Below are positions 1-8,300 of a stretch of DNA of 21,333 bases, piece by piece; position 1 is the first letter of the stretch, and each line of letters begins with the position of its first letter. The stretch comes from an uncultured Collinsella sp. (GTDB taxonomy: Bacteria; Actinomycetota; Coriobacteriia; Coriobacteriales; Coriobacteriaceae). The position numbers and the translations under genes are program-made. The stretch lies in contig CABUVB010000010.1 of assembly GCA_902494815.1 (NCBI GenBank), positions 1 to 21,333 on the forward strand, in the 5' to 3' direction. The notes beneath the pieces were generated by a model. It ran no database searches and was not told the DNA's origin. It saw only the letters and a program-made list of their open reading frames with translations.

Positions 1-1317
1 ATCATCATCGACGAGGAGCACGAGACCAGCTACAAGCAGGGCTCCAGTCCGCGCTACCATGCGCGCGAGGTGGCTGCCGAGATGGCGCGCCGCTATCGGT
101 GCCCGCTCGTACTGGGCTCCGCCACGCCCTCGGCCGAGGCCCTCGACCGCTGCCGCCGCGGCACGTATAACGGTGCCACCTGGACGCGCGTCGAGATGCC
201 CGAGCGCCCGGGGCGCTCGGTCCTGCCTACGGTTCGCATTGCCGACCTGCGCCGCGAGTTCGCACACGGCAGTCGCTCCATGTTCTCTAAACCGCTGATG
301 GAGGGCCTGGAGCGTGTGGTCGAGCGCCGCGAAAAGGCCGTGTTGCTGCACAACCGTCGCGGCTTTGCGCCGTTTCTTATGTGCCGCGAGTGCGGTTGCG
401 TGCCCACCTGCAACCACTGCTCCACCGCGCTTACGTACCACGAGCGCACCCATACGCTGCAGTGCCACACCTGCGGTTCGTCCTGGCGCGTGCAGCCCTA
501 TCCGGCGCCTACGAGCCGTTGCCCCAAATGCGGCAGTCGCTACCTGGCAAAAATGGGCCTGGGCACTCAGCAGATCGAGGACGCCCTGCGCCAGATGCTG
601 CCCGAAGATGTCGCCATCATTCGCATGGACGCCGATTCCACGCGTGGCAAGGACGCGCACAAAAAGCTGCTCGAGCAGTTCGATGCCGCCGATTGCGCGG
701 TGCTGCTGGGTACCCAGATGATTGCCAAGGGTCTCGATTTTCCCGAGGTCACGCTCGTGGGCGTGGTCAATGCCGACTTTGCCCTCAAGCTGCCCGATTT
801 TCGCGCGGGGGAGCGTGCCTACGATTTGCTCGAGCAGGTGGCGGGCCGTGCCGGTCGCGGCGATCGCCCCGGCGAGGTCATCATCCAGACCTATCTCCCC
901 GAGGACCCGGTCATCCGCGCTGTCGCCGAGCACGATCGTTCGATCTTTACCGACTACGATCTAGACCAACGCCGCGATGCACTGTATCCGCCGTTTGTGC
1001 GCCTGGTCAACATTTTGGTGTGGTCGGCAAGCCGCGACGATGCGCAGGATTATATCGGGCACATCGCAAAGCTCCTTAAGCGCCGCTGGCACGCCGCCGC
1101 GCCCGACTTTTTGCGGGCGGGGAGTGCCGTGCCGCAGGTGCTGGGCCCGGCTTCGTGTGTAATCGAGAGAGCCAAGGACCGTTACCGCTTCCATCTGCTT
1201 GTGAAGTCGCCCGTGGGGTACCATGTCTCTGATGATATCGACGCCTGCCTCAAAGAGGTGGGCTCCGTGCGTGGCGTGAGCGTGAGCGTTGACGTCGACG
1301 CCTATGATTTGATGTAA
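1..1317 (+). CDS. priA: Primosomal protein N' (PriA helicase), 3' part only
   Basis: PriA is the 3'-to-5' DNA helicase that reloads the replisome at stalled forks. The frame is open from base 1, so the N-terminal DNA-binding domain and Walker A lie outside the window. Visible in order (numbering from base 1): the Walker B/DEAH-type box as DEEH (residues 4-7), motif III GSATPS, an eight-cysteine zinc-binding insert at about residues 128-177 with CxxC pairs, motif V with GTQM and KGLDFP, and motif VI as QVAGRAGRG, then the C-terminal domain. The zinc insert inside the helicase core is diagnostic for PriA rather than RecG or another superfamily 2 helicase. The stop is TAA at 1315. def begins within 20 bases downstream, so the two are probably co-transcribed. 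Nothing looks broken; only the window edge truncates it. Confidence 0.96.
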   Translation: MIIDEEHETSYKQGSSPRYHAREVAAEMARRYRCPLVLGSATPSAEALDRCRRGTYNGATWTRVEMPERPGRSVLPTVRIADLRREFAHGSRSMFSKPLMEGLERVVERREKAVLLHNRRGFAPFLMCRECGCVPTCNHCSTALTYHERTHTLQCHTCGSSWRVQPYPAPTSRCPKCGSRYLAKMGLGTQQIEDALRQMLPEDVAIIRMDADSTRGKDAHKKLLEQFDAADCAVLLGTQMIAKGLDFPEVTLVGVVNADFALKLPDFRAGERAYDLLEQVAGRAGRGDRPGEVIIQTYLPEDPVIRAVAEHDRSIFTDYDLDQRRDALYPPFVRLVNILVWSASRDDAQDYIGHIAKLLKRRWHAAAPDFLRAGSAVPQVLGPASCVIERAKDRYRFHLLVKSPVGYHVSDDIDACLKEVGSVRGVSVSVDVDAYDLM

Positions 1318-1335
1318 CAACTCGAAAGGATGGCC

Positions 1336-1872
1336 ATGGAAGCCAACGGAATCGTACTGTCGCCCGACCCTCGTCTGCGCCAGGAGTGCGCCGTCATCGA
1401 GGAGATCACTCCGGCGATCGAGGCGCTTGCCGAGAAGATGAAGAAGATGATGTTCGAGAACGGCGGCTGCGGCCTGGCTGCCCCGCAGATCGGCGAGCTC
1501 ATCCAGCTCGTCACCATTGACTGTGACTACAGCGACAAGAACGACTACGATCCGTACGTGCTCATCAATCCCGTCATTGTTGAGCAGAGCGACCATCTGG
1601 TGCCGTTTAGCGAGGGCTGCCTGTCCATCCCCGGCATTAGCTGCGAGATTGAGCGTCCCGACCATGTCGTCGTCGAGGCTTATGACCTGGATGCCAACCT
1701 GATTCGCTATGAGGCCACAGGCGACCTGTTCTGCGTGTGCCTGCAGCACGAGATCGATCACCTGCACGGCAACACCATGTTTGAGCGACTGAAGCCCATG
1801 CAGAGGATCAAGGCAGTCAAGGAGTACCAGGACGCCCTGGCCCGCGGCGCTCGACCGGGCGAGACGGAGTAA
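1336..1872 (+). CDS. def: Peptide deformylase
   Basis: Removes the formyl group from the N-terminal methionine of new proteins in the cytosol, using a bound metal ion. All three family motifs are present: GCGLAAPQ (G44-Q51), EGCLS with metal-ligand Cys95, and HEIDH with ligands His138 and His142 and catalytic Glu139. The 178-residue length is normal. I start at ATG 1336 because the GAAAGG ribosome-binding site at 1324-1329 lies six bases upstream of it. The in-frame ATG at 1330 touches that site directly and would add only two residues. It sits just downstream of priA and upstream of fmt, its functional counterpart, a common bacterial pairing. Here, however, about 360 bases with an inverted repeat and a terminator-like hairpin separate def from fmt. 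Confidence 0.95.
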   Translation: MEANGIVLSPDPRLRQECAVIEEITPAIEALAEKMKKMMFENGGCGLAAPQIGELIQLVTIDCDYSDKNDYDPYVLINPVIVEQSDHLVPFSEGCLSIPGISCEIERPDHVVVEAYDLDANLIRYEATGDLFCVCLQHEIDHLHGNTMFERLKPMQRIKAVKEYQDALARGARPGETE

Positions 1873-1879
1873 GTCGTCC

Positions 1880-2015
1880 GTCCCCTTCCGCCGCAGGGCT
1901 TAGGTTTTGCTCCATGCTCAAACAGTCCTGCTCGCACGAAGAGCACATTAAGTGCTCTTCGGCTCGTGCGGAACTGCGCGTGGAGCAAAACCTAAGCCCT
2001 GCGGCGGAAGGGGAC
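1880..2015. repeat. Giant inverted repeat with perfect 35-bp arms (def-fmt gap)
   Basis: Bases 1880-1914 and 1981-2015 are exact reverse complements over 35 bases. Each arm contains the GCAAAACCTAAG sequence or its complement. The 66-base interior holds a second hairpin: GAAGAGCAC at 1938-1946 pairs with GTGCTCTTC at 1952-1960 around a five-base loop, and CGCAC (1933-1937) can pair with GTGCG (1966-1970). It begins eight bases after the def stop. No coding sequence is seen inside. It could be a MITE-like element or a very stable 3' mRNA structure; the sequence alone does not decide. It differs in sequence from the other inverted repeats in this window. Confidence 0.9.
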
Positions 2016-2090
2016 TGCGTTTCCGTGCTTCTTCTCGCCCGGGTGCCGTCGGGCCAGGGAGGGGCGTCTTCGCTGATAGGTGCTTTGCTG

Positions 2091-2125
2091 AAAGAGCTGC
2101 TTTTATTGCGGCTCTTTCTTTGGTT
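2091..2125 (+). terminator. Terminator-like hairpin downstream of def
   Basis: AAAGAGC at 2091-2097 pairs with GCTCTTT at 2111-2117, followed by a T-rich stretch (CTTTGGTTTTGG and onward). The loop is 13 bases and the U tract is interrupted, so it is only a moderate intrinsic terminator. It would close the priA-def transcript before fmt. Confidence 0.5.
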
Positions 2126-2232
2126 TTGGGTATATTTGTTCTTGTTGAATTGTTATTGCGGATGGGCTGGGTACTTGGCTTTCCGCTGTTATTTGTAGCC
2201 GTCTCGGCTTTGGTTGAGGGGAGACGTCCTTT

Positions 2233-3153
2233 ATGCGTATTGTGTTTATGGGTACGCCTGATTTTGCTGTTCCTTCGTTGACTTCGCTTGTTGCGGCTGG
2301 GAATGAGATTGCGCTCGTAATTACTCGTCCCGATGCTGTTCGTGGGCGTGGTAAGAAGCTTGAGCCTTCTCCTGTTAAGGCCAAGGCGCTTGAGCTGGGG
2401 TTGCCGGTCGTTGAGGCCAATCGTATGACGCCTGAGGTTGTTGAGGTGCTTCAAACTGCCCAGGCTAATATTTTCTGCGTGGCTGCCTATGGTTGCATTT
2501 TGCCTGATGAGGTGCTGCATATGGCGCCGCTTGGTATTGTGAATGTTCATGCGTCCTTGCTGCCTCGTTGGCGTGGGGCTGCTCCTATTCAGCGTGCGAT
2601 TCTCGCTGGTGATGAGGTTGCTGGTGTTTCCATTATGCGTATTGGACATGGCGTTGATACCGGTGCTTATTGTGCCCAGGCGTCTACGTCGGTTGCCGGT
2701 AAGCATGCCGAGGCGCTGACCATGGAGCTTGGTGAGCTTGGCGGCAAACTGCTTGCCGATACGCTTCCTTCTCTTGCCGATGGCACCGCCGTGTGGACTG
2801 AGCAGGATGAGTCGCTTGTTACCCATGCCGCCAAGATTTCTAAGCAGGAGATGCGTCTGGATCCGCAGATGGGGGCGCTCAATTGCGTGCGTCATGTGCT
2901 GGCCTCGTCCGATACCGCGCCTGCTCGTTGCGTGATTGCCGGCAAGAGCGTGCGTGTGCTCGATGCTGCGCTGGCCGATGTGTCGCTTGGCGAGGGCGCC
3001 GTTGACGTTAAGAACAAGCGTGTTTACCTTGGTCTTTCCGATGGCTCGGTTGAATTGCTTGAGGTTAAGCCCGATGGCAAGCGTGCTATGTCTGCTTCTG
3101 CCTGGGCTGCTGGCCTGCAGGGCGGCGATCTTTCGTGGGGTGTTTTGTCATGA
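2233..3153 (+). CDS. fmt: Methionyl-tRNA formyltransferase
   Basis: Transfers a formyl group from 10-formyl-tetrahydrofolate to Met-tRNA(fMet) for translation initiation. The N-terminal Rossmann-type catalytic domain opens with MRIVFMGTPDFAVPSL. It carries the catalytic triad Asn104 and His106 (in NVHASLLPRWRGAAP) and Asp142 (in GHGVDTG). The rest is the C-terminal tRNA-binding domain. The 306-residue length is typical. ATG 2233 follows a GAGGGGAG site about ten bases upstream. The stop overlaps the rsmB start as ATGA, so the two are translationally coupled. Codon use is odd: by hand count 31 of the first 54 codons end in T (CGT, GTT, CTT, CCT), unlike the C/G-ending codons of priA and def just upstream. 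Confidence 0.95.
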   Translation: MRIVFMGTPDFAVPSLTSLVAAGNEIALVITRPDAVRGRGKKLEPSPVKAKALELGLPVVEANRMTPEVVEVLQTAQANIFCVAAYGCILPDEVLHMAPLGIVNVHASLLPRWRGAAPIQRAILAGDEVAGVSIMRIGHGVDTGAYCAQASTSVAGKHAEALTMELGELGGKLLADTLPSLADGTAVWTEQDESLVTHAAKISKQEMRLDPQMGALNCVRHVLASSDTAPARCVIAGKSVRVLDAALADVSLGEGAVDVKNKRVYLGLSDGSVELLEVKPDGKRAMSASAWAAGLQGGDLSWGVLS

Positions 3154-4550
3154 GCAAGCTGTCACCCGCGCGCAAGCTTGCGCTCGATGTATTGATGGAG
3201 GCCGATCGCCGCGGTATGTATGCACGCGACGTGTTGTCTTCCCGTGCTTCTGCCAAGGCCATTGATCAACGCGATTCCGCGTTTGCCGCTCGCTTGGCGC
3301 TCGGTGTTGCCGCCACACAGGGTATTTTGGATGAACTGCTCGATCAGTTTCTCGATAAGCCCAAAAAGGTCGCGCCGCGTGTTCGCATGGCGCTTCGCAT
3401 CTCGGCCTTCGAGATGCTCTATCTGCATACGCCTGGCCGCGTTGCGGTGAGTCAGGGCGTTGAGCTGGTGCGCAGCGGAGCTAAGTCTGCCGCCGGTTTG
3501 GCCAATGCCGTGCTCCATAAGGTCGCGGACAACGTTGAGAACTTTGCCACTGCGTCCGATGTAGATGAGTCTGAGCGACGCTTGGTTCGTCTGTCGCGCC
3601 TGATGGGTCTGCCGCGTTGGCTTTGCGCTCGTATTATGGCCTCGTTCGATACCCCAGAGGGTGCGCTCAACTTTGCTGGCAATCTGGCCCCCGCGTCTCT
3701 GGCCCTGCATGAGAACGCCTTTGCGAACAAGCCCGATCCGTATATCTCGCAGCTCGTCGCGCCTGTCTTCCCGGGCTGCCATGCCCCGGTTGATGCCCAG
3801 GTTACCGTTGCTTCGGGTGTGTTTGAGCGTGCTGCCGCGGTGGCGTCTGATCTCAACGCGCAGCTTATCGCCACGGCAGCCACGCGCCCTGGCAGCTGCC
3901 TTGAGATTGGTGCCGGTCGTGGCACCAAGACCTATGTGATGATGTGCCAGGCCAAGCGTGCGGGCTATGAACGTCAGCATACGGCGCTCGATCTGCATGA
4001 TCGCAAGTGCGATCTGAATCTCGCTCGCCTGCATAAGGCCGGTATTCAGGGCGTTCGTACGGTTTCGGGCGATGCCTGCGAGCTTGATGAGGTGCTCACA
4101 TCGTTTGATGCCATGCTTGGCGAGCCGATTAAATTCGACACGGTCTTTATCGATGCGCCGTGCTCGGGCACCGGAACCATGCGTCGTCATCCCGAGATTC
4201 CGTGGCGTCTGACCGAAAAGGATGTGACGGTTGAGCTGCCCAAACTGCAGCTGACGATGCTCAAAGAGGCCGCCGCGCGCGTTGCCGAGGATGGCGAGCT
4301 CATCTATGCGACGTGCTCGGTCTTTGATGAGGAGAACGCGCAGGTTGTGGATGCGTTTTTGGCTTCGCCAGAGGGCGCGGGCTTTAGCCTGGCACCCCTC
4401 TCCGAGGCGCAGATTCTGCAGCTCCCCGAGTTTGAACAAGCCAAGAAGCTCGTCTCCGTACGTCAAAACGACCGCGGGCTTTTCCAAAGCGTCCCCGTAA
4501 ACGCCGACTCCTACGATGGCCACTTCTGCGCCAGACTAGTCCGCAAATAA
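3150..4550 (+). CDS. rsmB: 16S rRNA (cytosine(967)-C5)-methyltransferase RsmB (NusB-like domain fusion)
   Basis: Methylates C967 of 16S rRNA using S-adenosylmethionine. The N-terminal third (about residues 1-140) is the NusB-like RNA-binding domain. The C-terminal part is the methyltransferase: motif I CLEIGAGRGTKT beginning at Cys250, where most relatives read an AAPGGKT-like sequence; motif IV DAPCSGTG with Cys338; and motif VI YATCS with the nucleophile Cys389. The two-cysteine mechanism is established for this family. I start at ATG 3150, which overlaps the fmt stop by four bases; the upstream in-frame GTG 3135 would lie inside fmt. The protein is 466 residues. Paralogues such as RsmF lack the NusB-like domain, so RsmB is the better name. 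The last roughly 25 codons become A/C-rich. Confidence 0.93.
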   Translation: MSKLSPARKLALDVLMEADRRGMYARDVLSSRASAKAIDQRDSAFAARLALGVAATQGILDELLDQFLDKPKKVAPRVRMALRISAFEMLYLHTPGRVAVSQGVELVRSGAKSAAGLANAVLHKVADNVENFATASDVDESERRLVRLSRLMGLPRWLCARIMASFDTPEGALNFAGNLAPASLALHENAFANKPDPYISQLVAPVFPGCHAPVDAQVTVASGVFERAAAVASDLNAQLIATAATRPGSCLEIGAGRGTKTYVMMCQAKRAGYERQHTALDLHDRKCDLNLARLHKAGIQGVRTVSGDACELDEVLTSFDAMLGEPIKFDTVFIDAPCSGTGTMRRHPEIPWRLTEKDVTVELPKLQLTMLKEAAARVAEDGELIYATCSVFDEENAQVVDAFLASPEGAGFSLAPLSEAQILQLPEFEQAKKLVSVRQNDRGLFQSVPVNADSYDGHFCARLVRK

Positions 4551-4556
4551 CTTCAA

Positions 4557-4623
4557 AGTTGCGGTGAAATAGGGATTGAAAAGCGCCTTCTGCCCATCAA
4601 ACAGTCCTTATTTCACCGCAACT
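4557..4623. repeat. Inverted repeat, family 1 copy A (AGTTGCGGTGAAAT arms)
   Basis: Bases 4557-4578 pair with 4602-4623 over 22 positions; the two non-Watson-Crick positions would be G-U pairs in RNA. The loop is 23 bases. It starts six bases after the rsmB stop but has no following U tract, so it is not a classical terminator on the + strand. A second hairpin at 4899-4965 has the same outer 14 bases, AGTTGCGGTGAAAT, but a different inner stem sequence that still pairs. Confidence 0.85.
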
Positions 4624-4698
4624 CAGAAGGTCGTGCGAGTGGAGATCGCAATATCGGTAAAGAGTGGGAAAAATGGCCCTGTTTCATACTTGCTGCTA

Positions 4699-4854
4699 TC
4701 AAAAGTAGGGCGGATTACGGGGCTAGATCGGTGATGCCCGACCACAGCAAAAATGGCCTTAATAAAACCGCAGGTAGATGGCTTGTTGAAATTTGCAAAT
4801 TACCGGAATGGATAGAGGTTGTCAATTCAGCCCCGTAATCCGGCAGAGTTTTGA
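4699..4854. repeat. Structured intergenic element, family 2 copy 1
   Basis: Terminal stem CGGATTACGGGGCT at 4711-4724 pairs perfectly with 4829-4842. An outer six-base stem (4699-4704 with 4849-4854) is separated from it by six unpaired bases on each side. The interior contains ACCACAG at 4741-4747 and the core TAAAACCGCAGGTAGA at 4763-4778. A second copy at 8818-8971 has the same start CAAAAGTA, the same core and the same internal spacings (41 bases from CAAAAG to ACCACAG, 22 from ACCACAG to the core) but a different, still complementary, terminal stem. No ORF is present. It may be a MITE-like repeat or a structured RNA; orientation is unknown. Confidence 0.85.
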
Positions 4855-4898
4855 AATGTTACAAACTTAGCATCAGCCCGAAATCCGATCTAAAGAAA

Positions 4899-4965
4899 AG
4901 TTGCGGTGAAATGGTTCCTGTTTGGCCGTTGGATGGGCTGATTCAGGAACTATTTCACCGCAACT
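4899..4965. repeat. Inverted repeat, family 1 copy B; possible terminator of the zinc ribbon gene
   Basis: Bases 4899-4920 pair with 4944-4965 over 22 positions with one G-U-type mismatch and a 23-base loop. The outer AGTTGCGGTGAAAT is shared with the hairpin at 4557-4623, while the inner eight bases differ and remain paired. On the - strand the stem is followed by a T-rich tail (TTTTCTTT), so it can serve as an intrinsic terminator for the zinc ribbon gene ending at 5000. Confidence 0.8.
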
Positions 4966-4999
4966 CATAGGGAAATCTGAGTAGTGAGACCGCTTGCCG

Positions 5000-5236
5000 C
5001 TAGTGGTTATGCGGGCAGTTGGCGCAGCAGCCGCTGGTGGCGTTGGTGCTGGAACCACCGCTTCGCTGGTCGGTGTTGTAGAAACCGTTGCCTTCGAACT
5101 TAATGCCGCTGGCCGAGAACGTCTTGGATGCCGGGGCACCGCAGCTAGGGCATACGACCTCGGGCGTCTCGGACATGGGGTGCTCAACCTCAAACACGTT
5201 GCCGCAGCTCGTGCACTTGTAATCGTAGCGCGCCAT
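5000..5236 (-). CDS. FmdB-family zinc ribbon protein
   Basis: A 78-residue protein that opens MARYDYKC and carries two CxxC knuckles, Cys8/Cys11 and Cys29/Cys32, as in the FmdB/CxxC-CxxC regulatory-type zinc ribbon family (Zn_ribbon_8). The molecular role of this family is not well established; it is often called a putative regulator. The C-terminus adds a Cys/His cluster (GCCANCPHNH) after a Gly/Ser-rich linker, which could bind a second metal ion (inference). The start is well supported by AAGGAAG seven bases or so upstream of the ATG. It lies downstream of the GH13-GH77 gene on the same strand, separated by a hairpin, so co-transcription is uncertain. A family-1 inverted repeat follows the stop. 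Confidence 0.85.
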   Translation of the reverse strand: MARYDYKCTSCGNVFEVEHPMSETPEVVCPSCGAPASKTFSASGIKFEGNGFYNTDQRSGGSSTNATSGCCANCPHNH

Positions 5237-5258
5237 AATACTTCCTTTTCAGCACAAA

Positions 5259-5280
5259 GCGGGCAGATCGCTCTGCCCGC
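5259..5280 (-). terminator. Hairpin between the GH13-GH77 gene and the zinc ribbon gene
   Basis: GCGGGCAGA (5259-5267) and TCTGCCCGC (5272-5280) form a perfect 9-bp stem with a four-base loop. On the - strand it is followed only by TTTGTG, so termination may be partial. It lies 45-66 bases beyond the GH13-GH77 stop and just upstream of the zinc ribbon ribosome-binding site. Confidence 0.55.
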
Positions 5281-5324
5281 AAAAATTCAAACAGCTGTAA
5301 CTGTACCCTATATCGGGGGTTTTA

Positions 5325-8300
5325 TCACGCTTCGCCCCAGAATCTATGAGTGTTGCGCAGGAGCTTCGCTGTTTTCTCCTCGGCTGCAGCAACGTCGGCC
5401 TCGTCAGCCTGCCATGTCCAGTTGCCTGTGGCTACACCCGGCACGTTCATACGTGCATCGTCGCCCAGTCCCAGCACGTCCTGCAGCGGCATCATCACGA
5501 GCGGTGCATCGCTTGCCAGGGCATTGCCCATGAGCTCGCTTGCCAATGTAATGCCGCTCGGTTCATCGCCGCCCGCAAAGGTACGGGTGCACCAACCGGC
5601 CAGCGTCGACGTATCGTGCGTCGAGGTGTACAGAATCTTGCCGGGCGTGGGATGCACACCGCAACGAACGTCGTAGTTGCTAAACTCCAGCACGTCCATG
5701 CCGGGGAAACCGCAGGTCGATGCCATGGCGCGAACACCGGGCGTCAGATAGCCCAAGTCCTCAGCGATAAAGTTGAGCGGACCCAGCTCGTCGTAGGCGG
5801 TCTGGAACAGGTCCTTGCCCGGGCCCGCCAGCCAGCGACCTTCGGCGCAAGCCTTGCCTGCGGGGATACTAAAGTAGCTGTGGAAGCCCAGGAAGTGATC
5901 CAGACGCACACGGTCGTAGAGCGAAAACGCACGACGCAGGCGATCCATCCACCAGCTATAGCCGTTCTGCTTCATGTGGTCCCAACGGAACGTCGGGTTG
6001 CCCCACACCTGGCCCTCGGGCGCAAAGTTGTCGGGCGGCGCACCGGAAATCTCAATCGCCTTGCCGGTATCGGACAGCCAGAAGTTCTCGGGTTCGCTCC
6101 ACGCGTCTGCCGAATCGTCGGACACGTACATAGGAATATCGCCGATGACCTCGATGCCCTTCTTGTGCGCATAGTTCATGAGCTCGCACCAAGCTAGGTC
6201 AAAGCGGTACTGCATGTACGCCTGAAGCTCGGCCTCGTCGTGGAAGCGCTTATCGTCGATCAGATGCTCGTTGTAGCGCGCGACATCTGCCGGCCAATCA
6301 TGGCGCGACTCGCCCTCAAAGTACTTCTTAACGGCCATGTAGACGCAGTATTTCTCGAGCCAATCGGCATTGCGATGTTTAAACGCGGTGTACAGTGGGT
6401 CGGCATCCTCGCCGCCGCGGGCCTTCCAGGTTTCAAAGTCGGCTGCCAGCTCCTCGTGGCTCTCGGGTAGCAGGTCGATATTGCCTGCAAAGGCCGAAGG
6501 ACCGGCGTAAGGGGAGCGGAAGAAGTCCGTGGGGTTGACGGGGAGAACCTGCCAGTAGCGCATGCCCATTGCGGCCAGATGGTCGATAAAGCGACGCGTG
6601 GGCGCGCCGATCGTACCGGGCTTGCCGTCGTCGGTCGGCACCGATGTGATATGGCACACAACACCCGCACCGTGATCGAGCGGCTCCTGCAGGCGCTGCT
6701 CGGCGTGGTGATAGATGATCGACGAACCCAGCGGGTACAGATCGAGCGTGACCGTGCCGTTGTGGATCTCGCACTCGTGACCGCTAATCACATCGCTCGC
6801 GCATTCGCCGAGCGCCGGAATCGTCACGCGGTGTGAATTGCGCAGGCTGCGGTTGATGATAACGGTCGCGGACTCGCCGTCCTTGCCCGTACGGTTGTAG
6901 GCCAGCACCTCGTCATTGAGTGCAAAGGCCTTGATCTCGCCATCGATCATAAACGGCAACGCGCGGCGCACAGCAGATGCGTTCTTGACGATCGCAAACG
7001 TATCGAAGTCGTGCAGGTTTTCCTTGGTCGGCATGGTGCGACGATTGCCCGGATCGGTGAGACCCTCCAAGCCGTACTCGTCACCGTAATAGATTGAGGG
7101 AACGCCCGGGAACGTCATCTGCATGAGTGTCGCGAGCCAAAAACGGCTCTTGGCTAGGCCCATCGCGTTCTCGTCCAGGCGCCATTTGCTGCGCTCGGAC
7201 TCGGGCAGCTGCGACTCGTCGGGGCCGCCGCCGAGCACCGAGATGATGCGCGGACGGTCGTGGCTCGAAAGCAGATTAAGCGCGCAAGACAGGGCCTCAC
7301 GCGGATAGTTCTCGCGCAGGGTCTCGATATCCTCGGCTGCCTGGTAGGCGTTCTTGTAGCCCATCAAAAAGCCGATGACCATGTCGCGGAAGGGGTAATC
7401 CATGGCCGAGTCAAGCTCGGAGCCCTGCAGGTAGCGGCGAAGATGGCCGTAGCTGATCTTGTTGGAGGCATCTTCCCAGACCTCGCCGAGCAGCAGTGCG
7501 TCGGGCTTTTCGGCAAGTACGGCCTTCTTGATCTCGGTCAGGAAATCGTCCGAAAGCTCGTCGGCCACGTCTAGGCGCCAGCCATGAGCGCCGGCACGTA
7601 GCCATTTACGAATGACGCCGTCCTTGCCCAGGAGCCGCTCGCGTACCAGCTCGGAGCTAACATTGATGGCGGGCATATTGCCCACGCCCCACCAGCAGTC
7701 GTACGAGCCGTCCTCGTGGAAATAAAACGCATCACGCCACGGCGAATCCTCGCTCTGCCACGCGCCCACTCCGGGGTAGTTGCCGTAACGGTTGAAGTAG
7801 ATCGAATCGTCACCCGTGTGATTGAACACACCGTCCAGAATGATGGAAATGCCCAGCTTCTCGGCCGCCTCGCACAGCTCAGTAAAGTCCTGCTCGGTGC
7901 CCAGAATCGGATCGATCTTGGTGTAATCGGCGGTGTCGTAGCGGTGGTTGCTCGCGGCTTCAAAAATGGGGTTGAGATAGATGGCCGTAAAGCCCAGCTC
8001 GGCGATGCGAGGCAGGTCTTCCTGAATGCCCTTGAGCGAGCCGCCGTAGAAGTCCCAGGTCTTAATGGAGCCGTCTTCGGCGCGCTCGTAAACAGGCGGC
8101 TCGTTCCAGTCCTCGACCATGCGGCGCTGAATGCCCTTACGCGGTTTTTCGACCTCGGCCAGCGTGCGCTCGCGCCAGTGCTCGTCGCGGGCATAGCGAT
8201 CGGGGAAGATCTGGTAGACCATTCCGCGCTCGTACCACTCGGGTCGAACTTCGCGGTGCTTGTAGACGGTGACCTGGAATGACGGCACCTCGGCGTAATC

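Noticed and set aside
3162..4523. A 453-codon - strand frame opposite rsmB
   Set aside because: Low-complexity Arg/His-rich translation with no motifs; rsmB on the other strand has all catalytic motifs.
4557..4623. Hairpin after rsmB as a rho-independent terminator
   Set aside because: On the + strand the stem is followed by CAGAAGG rather than a T run; recorded as a repeat instead.
4669..4758. Direct repeat AAAAATGGCC at 4669-4678 and 4749-4758
   Set aside because: Only ten bases, flanks do not align at a constant offset and there is no insertion structure between them; likely chance or a decayed remnant.
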